64,000 nucleotides of DNA from Collimonas arenae (GTDB taxonomy: Bacteria; Pseudomonadota; Gammaproteobacteria; Burkholderiales; Burkholderiaceae_D). A program made the translations under genes and the position numbers. Below are positions 17,566 through 27,459 of the stretch, one piece after another. Below the pieces are notes generated by a model, which worked only from the letters and a program-made list of their open reading frames with translations, made no database searches and was not told the DNA's origin. Each line of letters opens with the position of its first letter. Position 1 is the first letter of the stretch. The stretch is taken from assembly GCF_001584165.1 (NCBI RefSeq), contig NZ_CP013233.1, positions 868,001 through 932,000 on the forward strand, read 5' to 3'.

Positions 17566-20421
17566 ATGAACCAGCTTAATGAACTCGACTACGGCACTCC
17601 CGCCAAGCAGTCCGAAAAAATGATTTCGCTCGACATTGATGGCGTCCAGGTCGAAGTCGCCGTCGGAACATCTGTCATGCGTGCCGCAGTGGAAGCAGGG
17701 ATCAATGTTCCCAAGCTTTGCGCGACGGACAGCCTCGAACCGTTCGGTTCCTGCCGCTTGTGCCTGGTGGAGATCGACGGCAGAAAGGGGTATCCAGCCT
17801 CTTGCACCACGCCATGCGAACCCGGCATGAAGGTGCGCACGCAGACGCCAAAACTGGCCGATATTCGCCGTGGGGTGATGGAGCTGTATATCTCCGATCA
17901 CCCGCTCGATTGCCTGACTTGTCCGACCAACGGCAACTGCGAGTTGCAGGATATGGCCGGCGTCACCGGCTTGCGCGAGGTGCGCTACGGTTACGAAGGA
18001 GAGAATCACCTGAAGATGACGAAGGATGAATCGAATCCTTACTTCACTTACGATCCGTCCAAATGCATCGTTTGCAACCGTTGTGTGCGCGCCTGCGAAG
18101 AAACCCAGGGCACCTTCGCGCTGACAATCGATGGCCGCGGCTTCGCGTCGCGCGTATCGGCAGGGCAGATGGATAGCTTCATGGAATCGGAATGCGTTTC
18201 CTGCGGCGCTTGCGTGCAGGCTTGCCCGACCGCGACGCTGACAGAAAAGACCGTCATCATGCTGGGCCAGGCCGAGCACAGCAAGATCACCACCTGCGCC
18301 TATTGCGGCGTCGGCTGTTCGTTCAAGGTCGAGATGAAGGGCAACGAAGTGGTGCGCATGGTGCCGCACAAGGATGGCCAGGCAAACCACGGACATTCTT
18401 GCGTCAAGGGGCGCTTTGCCTGGGGCTATGCGACGCACAAGGATCGCATCACCAAGCCAATGATCCGCAGCAAAATCACCGATCCGTGGCGCGAAGTGTC
18501 ATGGGACGAAGCGCTGACGTATGCTGCCAGTGAATTCCGCCGCATCCAGGCCAAGCACGGCAAGGATTCCATCGGTGGGATTACTTCTTCACGTTGCACC
18601 AATGAAGAAACCTACCTGGTGCAGAAACTGGTGCGGGCGGCATTTGGTAACAACAACGTCGATACCTGCGCCCGTGTCTGCCATTCGCCGACCGGCTACG
18701 GACTCAAGCAAACCTTGGGTGAGTCGGCCGGCACGCAGACTTTCGATTCGGTGATGAAATCGGATGTCATCATGGTCATCGGCGCCAATCCGGCGGCTGC
18801 ACATCCAGTGTTCGCCTCGCAAATGAAGCGCCGCCTGCGGCAGGGCGCCAGGCTGATCGTGGTCGATCCGCGCACTACCGAGATGGTAAAGTCGCCGCAT
18901 GTGCAGGCTGATTATCACTTGAAGCTGCGGCCTGGCACCAACGTCGCGTTGATCACTGCACTGGCGCATGTCATCCTGTCCGAAGGCTTGCAGAAGGAAG
19001 ATTTCGTTGCAGAGCGTTGCGATCAGAAATCGTACGCCGACTGGAAAGAATTCGTGCTGCGTCCCGAAAACTCACCTGAAATGATGGCCGAGATTACTGG
19101 CGTATCCGCGGCAGAATTGCGCGGTGCGGCGCGCCTGTATGCCAGCGCCGGCAATGGCGCCATCTATTACGGCCTCGGCGTAACTGAACATGCGCAAGGT
19201 TCAACCATGGTGATCGGCATCGCCAACCTGGCGATGGCCACTGGTAATGTTGGCCGCGAAGGCGTCGGCGTCAATCCTTTGCGTGGACAGAACAATGTGC
19301 AGGGCTCCTGCGACATGGGTTCGTTCCCGCATGAACTACCGGGTTACCGGCATGTCTCGGACAGCACGGTGCGCGGCGATTTTGAGCAAGCGTGGGGTGT
19401 CACCTTGAGCCCTGAACCTGGTTTAAGGATCCCGAACATGTTCGATGCCGCGATGGACGGCAGCTTCATGGGTTTGTATTGCGAAGGCGAGGATATTGTT
19501 CAATCCGATCCAAACACGCAGCATGTGACTGCCGCATTGGCGGCGATGGAATGTATCGTGGTGCAGGATCTGTTTCTTAACGAGACGGCCAAGTACGCGC
19601 ATGTTTTCCTGCCGGGCTCCTCATTTCTGGAAAAGGATGGCACCTTCACCAACGCCGAGCGACGCATCTCACGCGTGCGCAAGGTAATGCCGGCCAAGGC
19701 TGGCAAGGCGGATTGGGAAGTCACGGTGGCGTTATCCAACGCGCTCGGCTATCCGATGCACTACACGCATCCATCGCAGATCATGGATGAGATCGCAGCG
19801 TTGACGCCGACTTTCCACGGCGTCAGTTACGCCAAGCTGGAACAGGCGGGCAGCTTGCAGTGGCCATGCAATGACGCCGCGCCGGAGGGCACGCCGATCA
19901 TGCACATCAACCAGTTCGTGCGCGGCAAAGGCAAATTCATCAACACGCAATATTTCGCTACCGATGAAAAGGTCACGCAAAGATATCCGCTGATCCTGAC
20001 TACCGGCCGCATCCTGTCGCAATACAATGTCGGCGCCCAGACCCGCCGTACCGACAACGTGCAGTGGCACAGCGAAGACCGATTGGAGATTCATCCACAC
20101 GATGCCGAAGACCGCGGCATCAAGCACGATGACTGGGTCGGCATCGAATCGCGGGCAGGGCAGACGGTATTGCGCGCAACTGTGACCGAGCGGGTGCAGC
20201 CGGGAGTGGTTTACACTACCTTCCATTTCCCGGAATCGGGCGCCAATGTGATTACCACCGATAATTCGGACTGGGCTACCAACTGTCCGGAATACAAGGT
20301 CACTGCAGTGCAAGTGATGCCGGTCAGCCAGCCGTCGGCGTGGCAGACACAATACAGCCGTTTCACCGAGCAGCAGTTGAAATTATTGCAGGGGCAGTCG
20401 GAGGCGGCGGTGACCAAGTGA
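17566..20421 (+). CDS. fdsA: NAD-dependent formate dehydrogenase, alpha (molybdopterin) subunit
   Basis: This catalytic subunit of about 951 residues oxidises formate to CO2 at a bis-MGD molybdenum (or tungsten) centre. Domains in order are a NuoG-like [2Fe-2S] ferredoxin (GSCRLCLVEIDGRKG with CTTPC), a His/Cys-ligated cluster (DHPLDCLTCPTNGNCEL), two [4Fe-4S] motifs (CIVCNRCVRACEE and CVSCGACVQACP), and the molybdopterin domain (CAYCGVGC onward). The metal ligand is a cysteine in CARVCHSPTGYG, so this is the Cys type and not selenocysteine. ATG 17566 is preferred over GTG 17563 because AGGAG at 17555-17559 is better spaced. A 60-base gap separates it from fdsB. Confidence 0.95.
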   Translation: MNQLNELDYGTPAKQSEKMISLDIDGVQVEVAVGTSVMRAAVEAGINVPKLCATDSLEPFGSCRLCLVEIDGRKGYPASCTTPCEPGMKVRTQTPKLADIRRGVMELYISDHPLDCLTCPTNGNCELQDMAGVTGLREVRYGYEGENHLKMTKDESNPYFTYDPSKCIVCNRCVRACEETQGTFALTIDGRGFASRVSAGQMDSFMESECVSCGACVQACPTATLTEKTVIMLGQAEHSKITTCAYCGVGCSFKVEMKGNEVVRMVPHKDGQANHGHSCVKGRFAWGYATHKDRITKPMIRSKITDPWREVSWDEALTYAASEFRRIQAKHGKDSIGGITSSRCTNEETYLVQKLVRAAFGNNNVDTCARVCHSPTGYGLKQTLGESAGTQTFDSVMKSDVIMVIGANPAAAHPVFASQMKRRLRQGARLIVVDPRTTEMVKSPHVQADYHLKLRPGTNVALITALAHVILSEGLQKEDFVAERCDQKSYADWKEFVLRPENSPEMMAEITGVSAAELRGAARLYASAGNGAIYYGLGVTEHAQGSTMVIGIANLAMATGNVGREGVGVNPLRGQNNVQGSCDMGSFPHELPGYRHVSDSTVRGDFEQAWGVTLSPEPGLRIPNMFDAAMDGSFMGLYCEGEDIVQSDPNTQHVTAALAAMECIVVQDLFLNETAKYAHVFLPGSSFLEKDGTFTNAERRISRVRKVMPAKAGKADWEVTVALSNALGYPMHYTHPSQIMDEIAALTPTFHGVSYAKLEQAGSLQWPCNDAAPEGTPIMHINQFVRGKGKFINTQYFATDEKVTQRYPLILTTGRILSQYNVGAQTRRTDNVQWHSEDRLEIHPHDAEDRGIKHDDWVGIESRAGQTVLRATVTERVQPGVVYTTFHFPESGANVITTDNSDWATNCPEYKVTAVQVMPVSQPSAWQTQYSRFTEQQLKLLQGQSEAAVTK

Positions 20422-20449
20422 CGACGCAGAGCAGAAGCAGAAAGTAGAG

Positions 20450-21280
20450 ATGAGCGATATGGTCATACCAGAATTCACCACCAGCGTTGATGTCGACGTC
20501 GAGCGTTGGAACGATGCAGGCGTCAGCAGCAGGCGCGATGTGGTCGCAGAAGAAGTGCCTGTGGCGCTGGAGTACAACGGCATCTCGCATGCGGTGATGA
20601 TGGCCACGCCGGCCAACCTGGAAGATTTTGCGCTGGGGTTTTCGCTGACGGAAGGCATTCTGCAGGACCGCAGCGAGTTGTTCGATTGCGAGATTGTCGA
20701 AGCCATCGATGGTATCCAGGTACAGATGCGGATCGCTACGGAACGCTTCGTTTCCCTCAAGGAGAAGCGACGCAACCTGACGGGCCGTACCGGTTGCGGC
20801 TTATGCGGCGCGGAAACCCTGCAGCAGGCGGTGCGCAAACCGGCGGCGGTGGTGTGTAATGTGCGGTTTTCGGCGTCGACCATTTATGCGGGGATGGCCG
20901 CCATGCACAAGCAGCAGCAATTGCAACAGGTCACCGGCGCCACGCATGCCGCTGCCTGGTTGCATGCGGACGGCAGTATTTCGGTGGTGCGCGAAGATGT
21001 CGGCCGGCACAATGCTCTCGACAAGCTGATCGGCGCCCTGGCGCAAAAAAATCCGCAGCATGATTTTGCCAACGGGGCAGTGCTGATCACCAGCCGTGCC
21101 AGTTATGAAATGGTGCAGAAATCGGCGACGATGGGTATCGGCTTTATCGTCGCCGTATCGGCGCCGACGGCGCTGGCGATCCGCCTGGCTGAGCAGGCCA
21201 ACGTGACTTTGCTGGGTTTTGTGCGACAGACGGGCCATGTGGCGTATGCCCATTCCCAGCGTTTGGAAAGGGCAATCTGA
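20450..21280 (+). CDS. fdhD: Formate dehydrogenase accessory sulfurtransferase FdhD
   Basis: This 276-residue protein transfers sulfur from a cysteine desulfurase to the molybdenum cofactor before its insertion into FdsA. The signature is RTGCGLCGAET near residues 118-128, with the two reactive cysteines of the CxxC loop. Downstream are the conserved DVGRHNALDKLIG and ITSRASYEMVQKSA. It is the FdsC position of the fds operon. The start is followed by MVIPEFTTS; an SD-like AGTAGAGATG is adjacent. The stop overlaps the fdsD start (TGATG). Confidence 0.94.
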   Translation: MSDMVIPEFTTSVDVDVERWNDAGVSSRRDVVAEEVPVALEYNGISHAVMMATPANLEDFALGFSLTEGILQDRSELFDCEIVEAIDGIQVQMRIATERFVSLKEKRRNLTGRTGCGLCGAETLQQAVRKPAAVVCNVRFSASTIYAGMAAMHKQQQLQQVTGATHAAAWLHADGSISVVREDVGRHNALDKLIGALAQKNPQHDFANGAVLITSRASYEMVQKSATMGIGFIVAVSAPTALAIRLAEQANVTLLGFVRQTGHVAYAHSQRLERAI

Positions 21281-21504
21281 TGAATGTGCAGCACCTGGTG
21301 ACAATGGCGAACCAGATCGGCTCTTTTTTTGAAACCATGCCAGACCGGCCGCAAGCGATGTCGGATTTCGCCAATCACCTTAAACGTAATTGGGAGCCGC
21401 GCATGCGACGCGAATTGCTGCAGCATATCGAGCAGCAGGGCGGTAGCGATCTGAACGGCCTGGTGCTTGAGGCGCTGCGGCTGCACGGCAGCATGCTCAA
21501 ATAA
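21280..21504 (+). CDS. fdsD: Formate dehydrogenase delta subunit
   Basis: This 74-residue protein has the pattern of the FdsD family: VTMANQIGSFFETMP, then DFANHLKRNWEPRMRRELL. It is a small component found with NAD-dependent formate dehydrogenases and is thought to help assembly or stability. The start ATG overlaps the fdhD stop codon. It closes the fds operon; a lactonase-type gene on the opposite strand converges on it 34 bases later. Confidence 0.9.
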   Translation: MNVQHLVTMANQIGSFFETMPDRPQAMSDFANHLKRNWEPRMRRELLQHIEQQGGSDLNGLVLEALRLHGSMLK

Positions 21505-21538
21505 TCACGTAGTTGATTGATCAGCCGGTGCCGGCCAA

Positions 21539-22755
21539 TCAGCGCGCAAACACCATCTGCGACGGACTGCCTACGGCGGTATAGCGATCGATGAATTCCA
21601 GCTTGCCGCTGGCCTTGTCGATCGCGAACTGGGTGATATTGTCGCTACGCTGGTTCAACGCATACATGAAACGTCCTTGCGGCTCAATCGCTATGGTGCG
21701 CGGATAATCGCCGCGGGTCCAGGTTTCCCCCACCCATTCAAGCTTGCCTTCGGCACCCACCGCGAACTGCGCAATGCTGTTGTGCAGGCGGTTGGCGACA
21801 TACACGAAGCGGCCATCATCGCTGATGACTAGCCCCGATGCAAAACTGGTTCCCTTGAAATTTTTCGGCAGCGTCGAGACGTTTTGTTTTTCCTGCAAGG
21901 TGCCGTCCGCCTGGTCGAAGTGATACAGCGTCAGGGTCGAAGCCTCTTCGTTGATCAGGTAGACGTATCGTCCGTTCGGATGAAATGCGAAATGGCGCGG
22001 TCCGGCGCCGGCCGACGAGGCATTGATGAAGGCCGGTGTATTCGGTTGCAAACTGCCGTTGGCCGGATCGAAGCGCCATTGATAGATGCGATCAAGCCCA
22101 GGTCTGTGGAAAAGGCAAAGCGGCCGCTTGGGTCGCTGGCGATCATGTGTGCATGCGGACCATCATGGCCGCTGACGGCAAAACTTCCTTCAACCGCAGC
22201 TCCGGTCTGGCGCGCGCCGGCTGGACCTGTGCTTTGCTGCGTTGTTACGGCAGCTTGCAAGCTGCCGTCGGCGCCGAGCGGGAATACTGCGACCGAGCCG
22301 CTGCCGTAGTTGGCCGTGAACAGATATTTCCCCTGTGTCGCCGGTGAGACATAAACCGGCGTCGCGCCTTGCGAATCCTGCTGGCTCAGCAAGGTCAGCG
22401 AACCATCCGTACGATCGACTGCATAAGCTGCCACGGCGCCGTGCTTGCTATCTTTGTAATTGGCGATTTCGCTGGCTACATACAAGGTCTTGCCTGTTGC
22501 ATCCACGGTCAGTTGCGCCGCATTCGGCAGTTGACTGACCAGCTTGACACGCTGCAATGCACCTGATTGAGGATCAACATGAAACAGATACACCCCTTCA
22601 CCGTTAGGGTTGTACGTGCCGACGTAGGCGAACGGCGCTGGGGAGGGAGGTGTGGCATTCTCGGCGTGTAGCGGCATGCTGGTCATGGTTGTCAGTGCGA
22701 TGGAAAGTGGGGCCATCCTTGCGGACAGGCGGATGACGAATAACGTGTTTTGCAT
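21539..22755 (-). pseudogene. Periplasmic lactonase-family beta-propeller protein, frameshifted
   Basis: Two overlapping frames together make one 6-phosphogluconolactonase-like (YbhE/Pgl type) seven-bladed propeller. The upstream part starts at ATG 22755 with the SD GGAG and a signal peptide (MQNTLFVIRLSARMAPLSIA), then YVGTYNPNGEGVYLF and FTANYGSGSVAVFPL. The downstream part has GPRHFAFHPNGRYVYLINE and PRTIAIEPQGRFMYALNQ. The join is near 22090-22098: FSTDLGL should continue as DRIYQWRFDPANGSLQPN, but one base is missing. With one base restored the protein would be about 400 residues and intact. The loss may be a sequencing undercall. Periplasmic placement points to a sugar-lactone hydrolase rather than the cytoplasmic pentose-pathway enzyme (inference). 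Confidence 0.8.
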
Positions 22756-23000
22756 GTGGTCTCCGATGGCGGGCGGCGTGTTGCGGGACCGCGCCGGATT
22801 CTTGTTAGCCACGAATATAGGGCGATCCATGCAGAATAGCAACGCGCATCATTTGCACGAATCAGCAGTCTAGCGGCGACGAGCGTTGTTATATCGTCGG
22901 CAACTGAAATCTCGGGCAAACCGCGTTCTCGGCTAAAATGGCTGCCGCGGCGTGTTGCATGTTGCATTATGCTGCGGTGCAATTCATTGTTACTTGCGGT

Positions 23001-23535
23001 ATGCAAGCTCCGTCACAGGCTCCCGATTTCATGGAATTTCAATTCATCAGTCCCAGGAAAAATGCGCTGGTTTATCTGATCAAGATTCTTACCGGATCGT
23101 TGATCGCCTGGTACGGACTGCGTGCGCTGGGTTTGCATGAGCCGTACTGGGCCATGATCTCGTTGATTATTGTGACCGAGCCGGATGTCACCCAGGCCAA
23201 GGCGAACTTTCGGGCACGGCTCATCAATACGTTGAACGGCTGTGTCGTCGCCTGCCTGGCGCTGGTGCTGCTGGGGCCGGGATTTTATCGATGCTGGTTG
23301 CTTTGGCAATATCGGTGCTGGTGGCGATGTTGTTGCACAACTATCCAAGCAACTGGCGCTTGGGGCCGGCGACTGTTGTCATTTTGATGTCGGCAGCGAT
23401 CGGCGGCAAAGGCTTGCATCAGGAATTGCAGTATGCACTGCTGCGGTCGGCGAAGTGATTGCCGGCAGCACCATCGCGTTATTGCAGTCGCTGGCATACT
23501 CGTATGCGCTCAAGCGGCTGGGAATGCCGCATTAG
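23001..23535 (+). pseudogene. FUSC-family-like small membrane protein, two frameshifts
   Basis: Three reading-frame pieces join into one hydrophobic protein of about 175 residues resembling the FUSC/aromatic-acid-exporter membrane family. Piece one has ALVYLIKILTGSLIAWYG and EPYWAMISLIIVTEPD. After a lost base near 23274-23283 (GGGGCCGGGA), the other frame reads MLVALAISVLVAMLLHNYP and ATVVILMSAAIGGKGLH. After another near 23446-23454 (TCGGCGAAG), it ends EVIAGSTIALLQSLAYSYAL. Both breaks are compatible with a missing G. Starts at 23001 or 23031 are possible. If corrected, the gene would be intact. Confidence 0.65.
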
Positions 23536-23607
23536 CCGATGGCCGGACGAGATATTCATTGACCGAATCTATTGACGTAAATTCCTTAGCAACACTATAG
23601 TGACAAA

Positions 23608-23823
23608 ATGATTTCAGACTTCCACCAATTATCAGAAAAAATCCGCCAACTGGCCGAATTGACGCACGCATTGCGGCGTGAAAACGCCGATTTGCGTCAT
23701 CGTACGGTCGCATTGCAGGATGAAAATGCAGAACTGGCGCGTCGTATCGACGAAGCGCACTTGCGCGTCGCTGCTTTACTCGAAAAAATGCCGGCATTGC
23801 CGCAAGATCAGGAGGTTGCATGA
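23608..23823 (+). CDS. Small coiled-coil protein upstream of zapA (ZapB-like)
   Basis: This 71-residue protein is predicted to be almost entirely a coiled coil (LSEKIRQLAELTHALRREN, ALQDENAELARRIDEAH). It belongs to the short coiled-coil proteins commonly encoded directly before zapA in proteobacteria and possibly contributes to Z-ring organisation. The last four bases overlap the zapA start (ATGA), indicating coupling. The function is inferred from position and coiled-coil character only. Confidence 0.8.
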   Translation: MISDFHQLSEKIRQLAELTHALRRENADLRHRTVALQDENAELARRIDEAHLRVAALLEKMPALPQDQEVA

Positions 23824-24131
23824 GCCAGTTAAGCGTCAATATCATGGGCCAACCCTACACGCTGTCGTGCAAGGAAGGCGAAGAGGCTGCGCTGCAGGAG
23901 GCTGTAAAATACCTTGACGGAAAAATGAGCAGCATTCGCGACGCCGGAAAAATCCGCGGCAACGATCGCATCGCAGTCATTGCTGCACTGGGCATTGCTG
24001 CGGAGCTATTGGCGACAAAGTCGCCGGTCGGTCCGTTGGCGGACCTGACCGTTTCCGAGGTGAATCAACAAATCGCAGCCATGCATGACGTTCTTGACGA
24101 AGCGCTGGCGGCCCAGGAGGCGCTGTTCTGA
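23820..24131 (+). CDS. zapA: Cell division protein ZapA
   Basis: This 103-residue protein cross-links FtsZ filaments at mid-cell. It has the ZapA pattern: VNIMGQPYTLSCKEGEEAAL, a YLDGKMSSIRDAGKIRGNDRIAVIAALGIAAELL central segment, and a C-terminal coiled-coil (residues about 70-103). It overlaps the upstream coiled-coil gene by four bases. 6S RNA follows about 115 bases after its stop codon, the zapA-ssrS arrangement widely conserved in proteobacteria. Confidence 0.95.
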   Translation: MSQLSVNIMGQPYTLSCKEGEEAALQEAVKYLDGKMSSIRDAGKIRGNDRIAVIAALGIAAELLATKSPVGPLADLTVSEVNQQIAAMHDVLDEALAAQEALF

Positions 24132-24211
24132 AATAACTCGGCATCCTCCCAGGGCGCGGCTTGTTGCGGGTGGTTGCGAACGACGCACAATAAAACTTTT
24201 GCCAAAAGCAT

Positions 24212-24239
24212 TTGACTTGGGAATCGTTTGGGGTACACT
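24212..24239 (+). promoter_or_regulatory. Sigma-70-type promoter of 6S RNA
   Basis: TTGACT (24212-24217) and TACACT (24234-24239) are separated by 16 bases. They point to transcription starting near 24246, exactly where the 6S closing stem begins. Confidence 0.7.
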
Positions 24240-24245
24240 AATCAC

Positions 24246-24425
24246 TCCTGCCGTGTTCGCGATTGCCATAAATCCTTGAACCATTTATACGCAACGGCTG
24301 CGGAATTTTGTTCGATAGGTGTGAGCGTCGCTAGTCCGATGAGCCCGAAGTTGAACTAACTGCGGCCAACTTGAATCGCTTTGGTTCAGGATGCCGGCAA
24401 AGCGGCACAGGCGGGACTGTATTCA
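24246..24425 (+). ncRNA. ssrS: 6S RNA
   Basis: This RNA of about 180 bases mimics an open promoter and sequesters sigma-70 RNA polymerase in stationary phase. The terminal stem is visible: TCCTGCC near 24246-24252 pairs with GGCGGGA near 24409-24415. A G-rich/C-rich central region lies between (GAGCGTCGCTAGTCCGATGAG near the middle, GATGCCGGCAAAGCGGCAC on the 3' side). Position between zapA and the next gene, a matching promoter and a strong terminator support the call. Exact ends are approximate. Confidence 0.8.
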
Positions 24426-24426
24426 G

Positions 24427-24459
24427 AGGCGGTTGCACAAAAGTGCAACCGCCTTTTTT
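24427..24459 (+). terminator. Rho-independent terminator after 6S RNA
   Basis: The 12-base arms AGGCGGTTGCAC (24427-24438) and GTGCAACCGCCT (24443-24454) are perfect, the loop is AAAA, and a T run follows. Confidence 0.92.
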
Positions 24460-24510
24460 ATTTTCTGGAATTTCTAGTATTTCTTTTCTACCTCGTAGCG
24501 GATCGACGAA

Positions 24511-24975
24511 ATGAATTATTGGCTAATGAAATCCGAGCCGGACGACGCCAGCATTGATGACGTGCTGGCCTTGCCCAAGCAAACGATTGCCTGGTATGGC
24601 GTACGCAATTATCAAGCGCGCAATTTCATGCGCGATGCGATGCAGGTTGGCGATGGCGTACTGTTCTATCATTCCGGCTGTGCGGTGCCCGGTATCGCCG
24701 GACTGGCGGAAGTGGCCAGTACGCCTTATCCGGACGATACCCAATTTGATCACAAGAGTAAGTACTTCGATCCCAAGGCGAATCGCGAAGAGCCGCGCTG
24801 GATGCTGGTCGATGTGCGCGCGCTGAAGAAAACCAGGTTGATTAGCCTGGCTGAATTGCGCGAGCAAGAGCCACTTGCCGACATGCGTATCCTGCAACGC
24901 GGCAACCGGCTCTCGATCACGCCGGTCAGCGCCGCCGAATGGCGGCACATCACCAACAAGCTTATGAAGGCGTGA
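24511..24975 (+). CDS. EVE domain-containing protein
   Basis: This 154-residue single-domain EVE (PUA-like) protein begins MNYWLMKSEPDDASIDDV. It contains WYGVRNYQARNFMRDAMQVGD, GVLFYHSGC, then GIAGLAEV, and PRWMLVDVRALKK. EVE proteins bind modified or bulky nucleobases, and the ordinary chromosomal members are widespread with an unclear cellular role. It lies downstream of 6S RNA in its own unit and converges on matB, whose likely stop is 11 bases beyond. Confidence 0.93.
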   Translation: MNYWLMKSEPDDASIDDVLALPKQTIAWYGVRNYQARNFMRDAMQVGDGVLFYHSGCAVPGIAGLAEVASTPYPDDTQFDHKSKYFDPKANREEPRWMLVDVRALKKTRLISLAELREQEPLADMRILQRGNRLSITPVSAAEWRHITNKLMKA

Positions 24976-24985
24976 CGCCGGCGCC

Positions 24986-26538
24986 TCAGCTGGCGCTGCA
25001 GGCATCGCATAAAGCTCGCGCAGCACATTTTTCTGTACTTTGCCCATCGTATTGCGCGGCAGTTCTTCGGCGAAGAAGACTTGCTTGGGCACCTTGAAAT
25101 TGGCAATCGTCGATTTCAGCAATTCGATTACGCCGCCGGTGGTCAGCTTGGCATTCGGGCGTTTCACGATCACGGCGGTCACCGCTTCGCCGAAATCGGC
25201 GTGCGGCACGCCGATCACCGCCGATTCCAGCACGCCGTCAATATCGTCCAGCACCGTTTCGATTTCTTTCGGATAGACGTTGTAACCGCCGGAAATGATC
25301 AGATCCTTGCTGCGGCCGACGATCGCCAGATAACCGTCGCGGTCGAACTTGCCGACGTCGCCGGTCTTGAAATAGCCGTCGGCGGTAAATTCTTCCGCCG
25401 TCTTTTCCGGCATGCGCCAATAGCCCTGGAACACATTCGGTCCCTTGACCTGGATATCGCCGATTTCATCGGGACCGCAAAGCGAGCTGTGGCCTGCTTC
25501 GTCGCTGCGCATCAGGCGCAGTGATACGCCGGGCAGCGGCATGCCGACAGTGCAGCCGCGCCGTTCCCCGTCATATGGATTGGAGGTCAGCATCGCAGTT
25601 TCGCTCATGCCGTAACGTTCCAGTATGGTGTGGCCGGTGCGTGCCGAGAATTCTGTGAAGGTATCGGCCAGTAACGGCGCCGAACCAGAGATGAACAGGC
25701 GCACATTGCGACAGGTGTCGCGACCGAAAGCGCTATCTGCCAGCAGGCGCACGTAGTACGTCGGTACGCCCATGAAGACACTGCTGCGCGGTAGATGACG
25801 GCATACTTCGGCGGCGTCGAACTTCGGCAGGAAAATCATCTTGCTGCCGTTCAGTAGCGCGCCGTTGGCGGCCACCAGCAAGCCGTGGATGTGGAACAGC
25901 GGCAGCGCATGCAGCAGCACGTCGTCGGCTTGCCAATGCCAGTATTGCTGTAGCACCTTGGCGTTCGAGCCGATATTGCCGTGCGAGAGCATGGCGCCTT
26001 TGCTGCGCCCGGTCGTGCCTGAGGTGTACAGGATGACGGCCAGGTCGTCGGCCTGTTTTTCAACGGTCTCAAACTGATCGGAATAGTGCATCGCGCGGGC
26101 CAGCAGCGATCCGGAATTCCTGCCATAACCTGCGCTGCCGATCTCGTCCAGCGTGAACAGGTGTTGGGTGCCAGCCTTGAACGCGATTTGCGCCACCCAG
26201 CCGAAATTTTTCGGCGAGCAGACGAACACCGCCGGCTCGGCATCGCCGATGAAGTACTCGATTTCGGCGGAGCGATAAGCGGTATTCAGCGGCAGGTAGA
26301 CGAACCCGGCGCGCAATGTCGCGAGGTACAGGATCAATGCCTCTGGCGACTTTTCTACCTGCACCGCAATCCGTGCGCCGCTCGGCAGATTCAGGCTGCT
26401 GAGCAGGTTGGCGATCCTGGCCGAGGCGCGCTCGACATCGCCCCAGGTATAGTACTGGCCATCGTGGGTTTCGATGCAACAGGCGGATTGATCGGCGGGA
26501 AAGCGCGATGCGAACAGGGCGTAGAGGTTGGCGTTCAT
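24986..26538 (-). CDS. matB: Malonate-CoA ligase (acyl-CoA synthetase family)
   Basis: This ANL-family ligase adenylates an acid and transfers it to CoA. Motifs are ILYTSGTTGRSKGAMLSHGN (P-loop, residues about 170-190), RYGMSETAM, GYFKTGDVGKFD and GRSKDLIISGGYNVYPKEIE, with the catalytic lysine in RNTMGKVQKNVLRELYA. The overall pattern fits malonyl-CoA synthetase (MatB). ATG 26538 is used because the conserved part starts MNANLYALFASRFP. As read, the frame continues another 150 residues to 24523, antisense to the EVE gene. A single lost base near 24989-25005 would end it at the TGA at 24986-24988, the natural convergent arrangement, and I use that end. Confidence 0.8.
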
Positions 26539-26616
26539 GAGTGGGAGTGGTAAAGCGTCAAGAGGATGCAGCTTGCCGATCCGCAAAGCAGGCCGGCAAG
26601 CGCAATTGATGCAATG

Positions 26617-27456
26617 TCAGCTTGCGGAATGTTTCGGGACTTCGGCCGGCCCGCTGTAGACAAGGGGTTTTCTGTAGGCGATAACCAGCAATATGATGCC
26701 CAGTATGATCATCGGCACCGATAACATCTGGCCGGCGGAAATCGTGATACCGCCGAAGGTGACGTTGTAGTCCGGCACACGGAAATATTCGGTGAAGAAG
26801 CGGGCACAGCCATACAGCAGAGAGAACATGCCGGCCACCGCCATGCGCGGCCGTGGCTTGCGCGAGAAGAACCAGAGGATGATGAACAGCAGTATGCCAT
26901 CGACCAGCATCTGGTAGATCGGCGAAGGATGGCGCGGCAGGTTGTCGACGTTTGGCCAGATCATGGCCCATGGCAGCGACGGATCGGATACGACACGGCC
27001 CGGCAATTCGCCATTGATGAAATTGCCGAGGCGGCCAGCAGCATAGCCGAGCGGCACCATTGGCGCGATGAAATCCATGATGTCCATCAGCTTGCGGCCG
27101 GATTTGCGACCCCACCAGGCCATCGCAATCAGGACCCCAATAAAGCCGCCGTGGAACGACATGCCGCCTTTCCACACCGCGATGATTTCCGCCGGGTTGG
27201 AAAAATAATAGACCGGATCATAGAAGAAAACCTGTCCCAGGCGGCCGCCGATGACTACCCCCAGCACGCCATAGAACAACATGTCGTCGATGTCCTCTTT
27301 TTTCCAGCCAGCGGCTGCGATATGCGGTTGCTTGATCCGGATGCGGCCAACCCAGATGAACTGGATGAAGGCCAGCAGGTACATCAGGCCGTACCAGCGC
27401 ACATGGAGCGGGCCGAGGGAGAAGGCAATCGGATCGGGCAAGGGATGAATCAACAT
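26617..27456 (-). CDS. lgt: Phosphatidylglycerol:prolipoprotein diacylglyceryl transferase
   Basis: This 279-residue inner-membrane enzyme adds diacylglycerol to the lipobox cysteine of lipoproteins; it would act on the binding lipoproteins of this window. The Lgt signature [14 protein letters not shown] is near residue 142, preceded by [13 protein letters not shown]. Five to seven hydrophobic segments are visible, with [12 protein letters not shown] and [11 protein letters not shown] later. The start [15 protein letters not shown] is typical. matB follows 78 bases downstream on the same strand, and a frameshifted LysR gene precedes it. Confidence 0.97.
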   Translation of the reverse strand: MLIHPLPDPIAFSLGPLHVRWYGLMYLLAFIQFIWVGRIRIKQPHIAAAGWKKEDIDDMLFYGVLGVVIGGRLGQVFFYDPVYYFSNPAEIIAVWKGGMSFHGGFIGVLIAMAWWGRKSGRKLMDIMDFIAPMVPLGYAAGRLGNFINGELPGRVVSDPSLPWAMIWPNVDNLPRHPSPIYQMLVDGILLFIILWFFSRKPRPRMAVAGMFSLLYGCARFFTEYFRVPDYNVTFGGITISAGQMLSVPMIILGIILLVIAYRKPLVYSGPAEVPKHSAS

Positions 27457-27459
27457 GTT

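Noticed and set aside
17566..20421. Selenocysteine formate dehydrogenase
   Set aside because: The metal ligand in CARVCHSPTG is an ordinary Cys codon; there is no in-frame UGA.
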